10,787 nucleotides of DNA from Candidatus Zipacnadia bacterium (GTDB lineage Bacteria; Armatimonadota; Zipacnadia; Zipacnadales; Zipacnadaceae). This document shows, piece after piece, positions 6,652-10,787 of this stretch (position 1 is its first letter; the number at the start of each line of letters is the position of its first letter). The translations under genes were made by a program, and so were the position numbers. Under the pieces are notes generated by a model. It saw nothing but the letters and a program-made list of their open reading frames with translations. It was not told where the DNA came from and did not search any database. Location: assembly GCA_029821515.1 (NCBI GenBank), contig JALGTD010000104.1:1-10787 (forward strand), written 5' to 3'.

Positions 6652-7416
6652 ATGGGAACATCAACCGCGCATCGCTCGCCCGCTACCCCCGAATGGGAGC
6701 AGGTTAGAGAACTTTATAGGCAGCCTAATCCTCTGCCCGGTGAGGTAGTCGGACGGATCGTGGCGGCACTGAGTCCCGAGACCCGCCAGCAGATGCACGG
6801 ACCCAGTGTAGCCTACAACCTCGATGCCCTGCTGTCGGGTAGTCACCAGGTGGCTACGCAGGGTCTTTCTGAGCTGTTAGCTGGGGCACAGGCCTTTGCC
6901 GTTGCCCCGGTTGTCTCTTTGGCTGCGCTGCTGCGCGATCAGGCCCAGCAGCGTATCATCGAAGCCCAGGTCAGTTCGCGCTTCGGCGAACTGGCGCTGG
7001 ATGCCCTCAGCAATACCGTTATGGATGTGGCTGCTGGGGGGCGAGGCCTCCTTCAGGCTGAGCCTGCCCAGGTCGAAGCCAACTTCGGGCGTTATTTCAC
7101 CGAACGAAACCTCGCGGCCCTTGGCGAGCGGTTCTGGGGTCATGACTTTGACCAGGTCTTCCGCTACTTTGTGGCTCGTGATATCGGCGATTTTGTGGGT
7201 ACGGAGGCCTTTCCCTCGGTCAGCCACAGTTCTCGACTGCTTGATGAGGTGGCCCGATATTGCCGCGATACCACTACTGCCGTAAGCCTGGCTGACTTCG
7301 AAGATCAGTTTCAGGAATCGGTGCAGCTCACCACCGCTGAGCGTATCGAGTTGCTGCAGCCGGTGATTGTTGAGGGCATTGCTGCCGGATTGGATGTTCT
7401 GGCCGGAGGAGCATAA
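6652..7416 (+). CDS. QatB-like protein with N-terminal Met-Gly-Thr-Ser; candidate partner of the adjacent QatC-like enzyme
   Basis: A 254-residue protein, mostly predicted helical, with no catalytic motif, signal peptide or membrane span that I can see. It starts MGTSTAHRSP; MGTS is an N-terminus I associate with QatB proteins of the Qat antiphage system, but the remainder does not obviously resemble the QatB sequences I know, so the assignment rests mainly on the N-terminus and the QatC-like neighbour. Residues 10-25 (ATPEWEQVRELYRQPN) look like a conserved polar helix. Residues 55-105 are Ala/Leu/Gln-rich helices. A small/Gly-rich NTVMDVAAGGRG occurs near 121-132. The ATG at 6652 is the only sensible start: an in-frame TAG lies at 6607 with no start between, and the next Met is residue 48. 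It lacks a good Shine-Dalgarno at normal distance. The next gene starts 3 bases after the stop, so the two form an operon. In QueC-type defence enzymes the partner's exposed N-terminal glycine is thought to be the conjugation site, which this protein could supply. Function unproven. Confidence 0.75.
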   Translation: MGTSTAHRSPATPEWEQVRELYRQPNPLPGEVVGRIVAALSPETRQQMHGPSVAYNLDALLSGSHQVATQGLSELLAGAQAFAVAPVVSLAALLRDQAQQRIIEAQVSSRFGELALDALSNTVMDVAAGGRGLLQAEPAQVEANFGRYFTERNLAALGERFWGHDFDQVFRYFVARDIGDFVGTEAFPSVSHSSRLLDEVARYCRDTTTAVSLADFEDQFQESVQLTTAERIELLQPVIVEGIAAGLDVLAGGA

Positions 7417-7419
7417 ACG

Positions 7420-8775
7420 GTGCCTGTACGGGTGCTGCAAATTGAGGGGGCAGATGACTCTAATCTGGTCGGGATTTGCAATCCTGAGGCCGCCGACTGG
7501 CTACTGGACTGGCGCTCACCCCGCCGCAACGCCATCCTCACCCTAACAGAGCTGCAGCAACACCTGCCTGCTCCTCTCAGCCCGCTGGCCCGCGACTTTG
7601 TTGATGTTGCCACTGGTATCTTCCTGGCCGATATCACCGTCCCGCGTGGACGCAACGAGCAGTGGGTCCGCGACATTGAGCTGTGCCTGGTCGTGCGCGA
7701 GCTTGATTTCTGGCAGGCCAACGCCGGCCTGCTCATCGGGCTGGTGCAGCGGCTAACCGGCGATAACTTCACGCTCGCTTTCCTGCCGCGTACCGACGAG
7801 ACAGAAGAGCCTGCCGTAGATGAACATCCTGCTAACTTTGAGCCGGATTGCGTGAGCTTGCTCTCCGGCGGGGTTGATTCGTTGGCTGGGGCGGCAATGT
7901 TGCTCGAGGCCAGGCGCCGACCGCATCTTATTCTGCACTACTCGGGCAACCCCACCGTGCGCCAGGCCCAGGATAGCGTCGTCACAATGCTGCGCAACAA
8001 CTGGCCAGCCAGCCACGTGACGAGCGTGGTGTATGCCGCTCCTGATACCAGCCGCGACGAGGCTCTGTCCTTCCCCGAGCCGGAATGCCGCGAGGACTCC
8101 CGCCGGGTCCGCTCGCTACTGTTTATGGTATTAGCAGCAGTCTCTGCCGCTACCGCCGGGCTTGAAGAGATATACCTCCCCGAGAATGGCATACTCACTG
8201 CCGCCCTGCCGCTGACTCGCGCCCGCATCGGCAGCTTCTCCACTCGCAGCACCGACCCGGGCGTCATTGCCCAGTTCAACAGGCTCTGTGAGCAAGCCGG
8301 CTGGAGCTGTCGGGTGCAGAACCCCTTCATATATCAAACCAAGGCCGAGCTTATCCGCGATTTCCTGCGGCCGGTGCTCAGCCCGCTGGACATTCAGAAG
8401 GCAGTCTCGTGCTGGATGACCGGTCGCAAGCACCGCCAGTGCGGCGGCTGCATTCCCTGCCTGCTGCGCCGCCTTTCTATGCTGGCCGCCGGCCTGCCCG
8501 ACGAGGCCTATATGATGGACATTCTCGGCGACCCGCTGGTCCACAGCGGCACCGACGCTTTCACCAATCTGGTTGATCTGCTCAGCCAGGTTTCAGTGGT
8601 ACTTTCGCGTAGCGATGAGGAGCTGCTGATGGAGTACCCGCGGCTGTTAGACCTGGCTATGAACGGGGTTGCTGTTGAGGAAGTGCTGGGGATGCTGCGC
8701 CGCTTCGCCGGCGAGGTCAAGCAGGTAGTGACCACCGACTTCCCCGCCGCTGCCAGCCTCCTGGAAGTAGTCTAA
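7420..8775 (+). CDS. qatC: QatC / QueC-like PP-loop ATPase (deazaguanine-type synthase homologue)
   Basis: A 451-residue protein starting at GTG 7420, with GGAGGA at 7405-7410 as ribosome-binding site. Residues 1-140 form an extra N-terminal region absent from housekeeping QueC, which is only about 220-240 residues. The PP-loop ATP pyrophosphatase motif SGGVDS is at 149-154. A segment PENGILTAALPLTRARIGSFSTRST lies near 254-278, with the ENG and RxGSxSTR elements typical of QatC-like proteins. The QueC zinc site is complete: Cys331, Cys341, Cys344, Cys347. QueC makes 7-cyano-7-deazaguanine from carboxy-deazaguanine with ATP and ammonia. Defence relatives (QatC, type IV CBASS Cap9) keep the active site and are thought to attach a deazaguanine to a protein. 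No queD, queE or folE genes are nearby, which argues against queuosine synthesis. No QatA ATPase or QatD nuclease follows; the next gene is convergent. Family assignment is strong, the exact reaction is inferred. Confidence 0.88.
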   Translation: MPVRVLQIEGADDSNLVGICNPEAADWLLDWRSPRRNAILTLTELQQHLPAPLSPLARDFVDVATGIFLADITVPRGRNEQWVRDIELCLVVRELDFWQANAGLLIGLVQRLTGDNFTLAFLPRTDETEEPAVDEHPANFEPDCVSLLSGGVDSLAGAAMLLEARRRPHLILHYSGNPTVRQAQDSVVTMLRNNWPASHVTSVVYAAPDTSRDEALSFPEPECREDSRRVRSLLFMVLAAVSAATAGLEEIYLPENGILTAALPLTRARIGSFSTRSTDPGVIAQFNRLCEQAGWSCRVQNPFIYQTKAELIRDFLRPVLSPLDIQKAVSCWMTGRKHRQCGGCIPCLLRRLSMLAAGLPDEAYMMDILGDPLVHSGTDAFTNLVDLLSQVSVVLSRSDEELLMEYPRLLDLAMNGVAVEEVLGMLRRFAGEVKQVVTTDFPAAASLLEVV

Positions 8776-8884
8776 CCCTCGCCCCTCCGTCCCTCTTCTC
8801 CCCGCGCTATCTACATCTCTTCCCCCGCCTATCCCCGATCCTATGCACGCCCTCGCGTACCATTCTGGAAAATATCTGTATAAG
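8776..8884. other. Pyrimidine-rich convergent spacer
   Basis: The 109 bases between the convergent 3' ends are strongly C/T-rich on the plus strand for the first 65 bases or so. I see no hairpin with a T tract in either direction, so termination here may not be intrinsic. Confidence 0.4.
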
Positions 8885-10249
8885 TTATCCCGCTGGATGC
8901 TCAACACCCTTCCACAGTGTCCACAGAGTTTTCCACAATCCGCGCAGGGTCTGATACATGTCCTCAAGCGGCCGGGGTTCCTTCTTTGCTAGCTGCTGGT
9001 ACAGCACCACAACAGCGACGAGCGCGACCACCTCCACCAGCGAGTGGGCGAAGCCCAACGAGGTCACCAGGACAGTTGTCCCAATGGTTGGTCTGGCGAA
9101 TATGGCTGGTGTGCTTAATGTGCTCAACGTGCTTATTATTGCGTACACTGGCACGATGAGTAACAGCCACCGCGGTAGCATCACCACCAGGTCCCACCAG
9201 TGAGTGTAAATGAGTTGAAAGTTTCTTTTTGTCGCGGGCAGCAAGCTGGCTCCTTCGGCCAGGATTATCCAGGGCACAAAGAGCAGCGCGATGCGGAGCA
9301 GTGGTGTTATTGTCCAGCCGATGTTTGACGCGATGCTCACGACATCTACCATTGGCCCCGAAATAGTTCCCTGGAACAGGAACATTGTGAGCCCCATCAG
9401 CAGCGTGGAGGGCACCCACAATAGCACCATAAGCCACGCAATGGGTAGCCAGTTATTGATCGCTCCCGTTACGGCGTTGTGCAGATTCCAGTACTGTCCG
9501 CTGCCAACCTGCAGGACGATGTGCCACAGGAACACGGTTAGCACCGCGCCACAGAAGATGAGAAACAGGGGTAACAGAAGATAGAGCACCTGGGACGCAG
9601 AAGAAACGCTGAAGTCCAATGGGTCACGGGTAAGGGCAGCGGCGAATCCAAATCCGGTGTGTGCGGCCATGGCCAGGAATGCACCCAGGGTGAGGTATGT
9701 TGGCCACGCCAGGCGTTGGTGCATGTGTGCTGGCAGCCATTGGGGCCGCCTGAACCACAACGCAATGAGCGCCGCAGCTAACACACCTAACGCTAACAAA
9801 CCTATGTTCCCGCCCATTGTGGTTTCGCCGTCCAAACTGACTTGCCGAAACTGCGGCAGACCCCTCAATAGCCAGAATCGGCCAGCGCCGACGCTAAAAA
9901 ACTTCCAGTCCAACACGCCGAGTGTGTGGGGTGCCTCGCGGATGCCTGGCTCAGTCTTAGGCAGGCCTACGTCGGTCTGGGCTTGGAATCGCTGCCGTAC
10001 TGGGGCAATAACCAGTGGGTCAATCACCAACCAGTGGATAGCCGCCGAGGCAAGCCAGCAAAGCAGTAGAATCCCGACGAACCGCCGGTTGTGCCATAGG
10101 CGGCGCACCGCCAGCCAGAAGAGGGCCAGGGGGTTCCGAACCAGGGACATCGCCCGCCCCTCCGCCATACACCGTACCCACTCAGCCGCATACCAGGCTA
10201 AGAGTGCAGTGACCACCAGCCCAACTACGGCCGTCATCGTGCTGGACAT
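8885..10249 (-). CDS. Polytopic membrane protein of unknown function
   Basis: A 454-residue protein with about nine hydrophobic stretches long enough to span a membrane, roughly at residues 5-24, 56-78, 148-168, 185-207, 220-247, 268-292, 312-335, 355-378 and 393-415. A hydrophilic loop of about 65 residues (80-145) follows the second span and is likely on one face. The C-terminal 40 residues are soluble and contain a Trp/Leu repeat (LWKTLWTLWKG). I do not recognise the family; there are no ATPase, transporter or enzyme motifs I can name. The ATG at 10249 is preceded by GGAGAG and, further up, AGGAGG. It lies about 80 bases after the HypE-like gene on the same strand and could be co-transcribed with it, while converging on the QatC-like gene. 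Probably a permease-like or other integral membrane protein of the cytoplasmic membrane. Confidence 0.8.
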   Translation of the reverse strand: MSSTMTAVVGLVVTALLAWYAAEWVRCMAEGRAMSLVRNPLALFWLAVRRLWHNRRFVGILLLCWLASAAIHWLVIDPLVIAPVRQRFQAQTDVGLPKTEPGIREAPHTLGVLDWKFFSVGAGRFWLLRGLPQFRQVSLDGETTMGGNIGLLALGVLAAALIALWFRRPQWLPAHMHQRLAWPTYLTLGAFLAMAAHTGFGFAAALTRDPLDFSVSSASQVLYLLLPLFLIFCGAVLTVFLWHIVLQVGSGQYWNLHNAVTGAINNWLPIAWLMVLLWVPSTLLMGLTMFLFQGTISGPMVDVVSIASNIGWTITPLLRIALLFVPWIILAEGASLLPATKRNFQLIYTHWWDLVVMLPRWLLLIVPVYAIISTLSTLSTPAIFARPTIGTTVLVTSLGFAHSLVEVVALVAVVVLYQQLAKKEPRPLEDMYQTLRGLWKTLWTLWKGVEHPAG

Positions 10250-10330
10250 CTCTCCGGCCTCCTCGAATAGCTGGTTACGGGCGGCTCTTCGCGTGCCCGG
10301 CTTCCGATATCCACTCTCAATGGTAGCTTT

Positions 10331-10787
10331 CTACAGCACCCTCGTCAACTCATCCTGGTCGTAGCGGGGGAGGGGGTGGGTTTGGCCGGCGGTGGTTAGG
10401 GTGAGGCCGGCGGACGGGGGCAGGGCGGTGGCGATGATGGCGGCGGGTATGTCAGCCTTGGCGGCGGCTGCGACGAGCTGGTCGGATTCTGCTTCGGGCA
10501 CCGCCACCAACAGGCAGCCGGAGGCAATCAGCCCCAGCGGATCAATACCCAGTGCCGCGCAGAACCGCTCGCCCAGCGGGACTAACTCAATCGCCTCCGC
10601 CTTGACGCGCAAACCGACCTCCGAGGCCGTGGCCATCTCCCCCAGGCCCGTAGCGATGCCCCCTTCGGTTGGGTCGTGCATTGCGTGGATATCTGTACAG
10701 GTTTCAGCCGCCAATCTTGCATAATCCACCACACAGCTACCGGGGGCAAAGAGCAGTTCGGCGGCCTGCTGAATCTCCTCACTGGTA
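10331..10787 (-). CDS. AIR synthase-related / HypE-like protein, partial (N-terminus off the right edge)
   Basis: The last 151 codons of a frame that enters from the right edge; the stop TAG is at 10331-10333. The conserved block HAMHDPTEGGIATGLGEMA matches the C-terminal AIR synthase domain (typical D-P-T-x-G-G). The following GIDPLGLIASGCLLVAV also fits HypE- and PurM-type proteins. These enzymes use ATP to activate an oxygen for dehydration or ring closure; HypE makes the cyanide ligand of NiFe hydrogenase from a thiocarbamate. The C-terminal Cys that carries the thiocarbamate in true HypE (a final PRIC-like end) is absent: the protein ends DELTRVL. It is therefore more likely one of the uncharacterised AIR-synthase-like proteins than a true HypE. 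No hydrogenase gene is visible. The domain call is solid, the function open. Confidence 0.78.
   Translation of the reverse strand, partial: TSEEIQQAAELLFAPGSCVVDYARLAAETCTDIHAMHDPTEGGIATGLGEMATASEVGLRVKAEAIELVPLGERFCAALGIDPLGLIASGCLLVAVPEAESDQLVAAAAKADIPAAIIATALPPSAGLTLTTAGQTHPLPRYDQDELTRVL

Noticed and set aside
6632..6750. Short frame from ATG 6632 overlapping the MGTS gene
   Set aside because: It is only about 38 codons, without a ribosome-binding site or recognisable sequence, and overlaps the better-supported start in another frame.
6877..8735. Antisense frames of 75-187 codons opposite the MGTS and QatC-like genes
   Set aside because: They have low-complexity compositions and no motifs, and conflict with well-supported sense genes.
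7420..8775. Housekeeping QueC of queuosine biosynthesis
   Set aside because: The protein is about twice the QueC length with an N-terminal extension and QatC-type elements, and no queD, queE, folE or tgt gene is near.

Overview
The window is a bacterial chromosomal replication-origin region, GC-rich outside the origin itself. The minus strand carries dnaA (broken), dnaN, recF, a DUF721/dciA gene and rtcB (running off the left edge), in the order found beside oriC in many bacteria. The recF-DUF721 pairing resembles Actinobacteria, but RtcB sits where gyrB would be expected and the DUF721 protein carries an extra zinc ribbon. I cannot fix the phylum; an uncultivated lineage such as Armatimonadota is only a guess.

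Layout: 1-1149 rtcB (partial); 1151-1801 dciA-like; 1794-2972 recF; 2973-3117 spacer with a probable terminator; 3118-4230 dnaN; 4231-4571 a spacer with degenerate DnaA boxes, a DnaA-trio-like run and an AT-rich tract; 4572-5862 dnaA; 5863-6651 a long origin spacer with consensus DnaA boxes. On the plus strand come 6652-7416 (a 254-aa protein starting MGTS) and 7420-8775 (a QatC/QueC-like PP-loop enzyme). On the minus strand again are 8885-10249 (a polytopic membrane protein of unknown function) and 10331-10787 (an AIR-synthase/HypE-like protein, partial).

The replication genes fit together: DnaA opens the origin, the DUF721/DciA protein is a candidate loader of the replicative helicase, DnaN is the sliding clamp, and RecF acts on gapped DNA. 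The origin looks bipartite, with box clusters upstream of dnaA and a candidate unwinding element between dnaA and dnaN. The dnaA gene is damaged as written: a net loss of about 74 bases near 5112 shifts the frame and removes sensor 1 and the arginine-finger box, and the Walker A loop is also non-canonical. This may be an assembly error or real decay.

The most interesting part is the plus-strand pair at 6652-8775. The second gene is a QatC-type enzyme of the QueC fold. The first encodes a protein with an N-terminal Met-Gly-Thr-Ser, the kind of N terminus seen in QatB proteins. The Qat ATPase (QatA) and TatD-like nuclease (QatD) are absent. This suggests a minimal two-gene relative of Qat, possibly a deazaguanine-protein conjugation module, sitting beside the origin.
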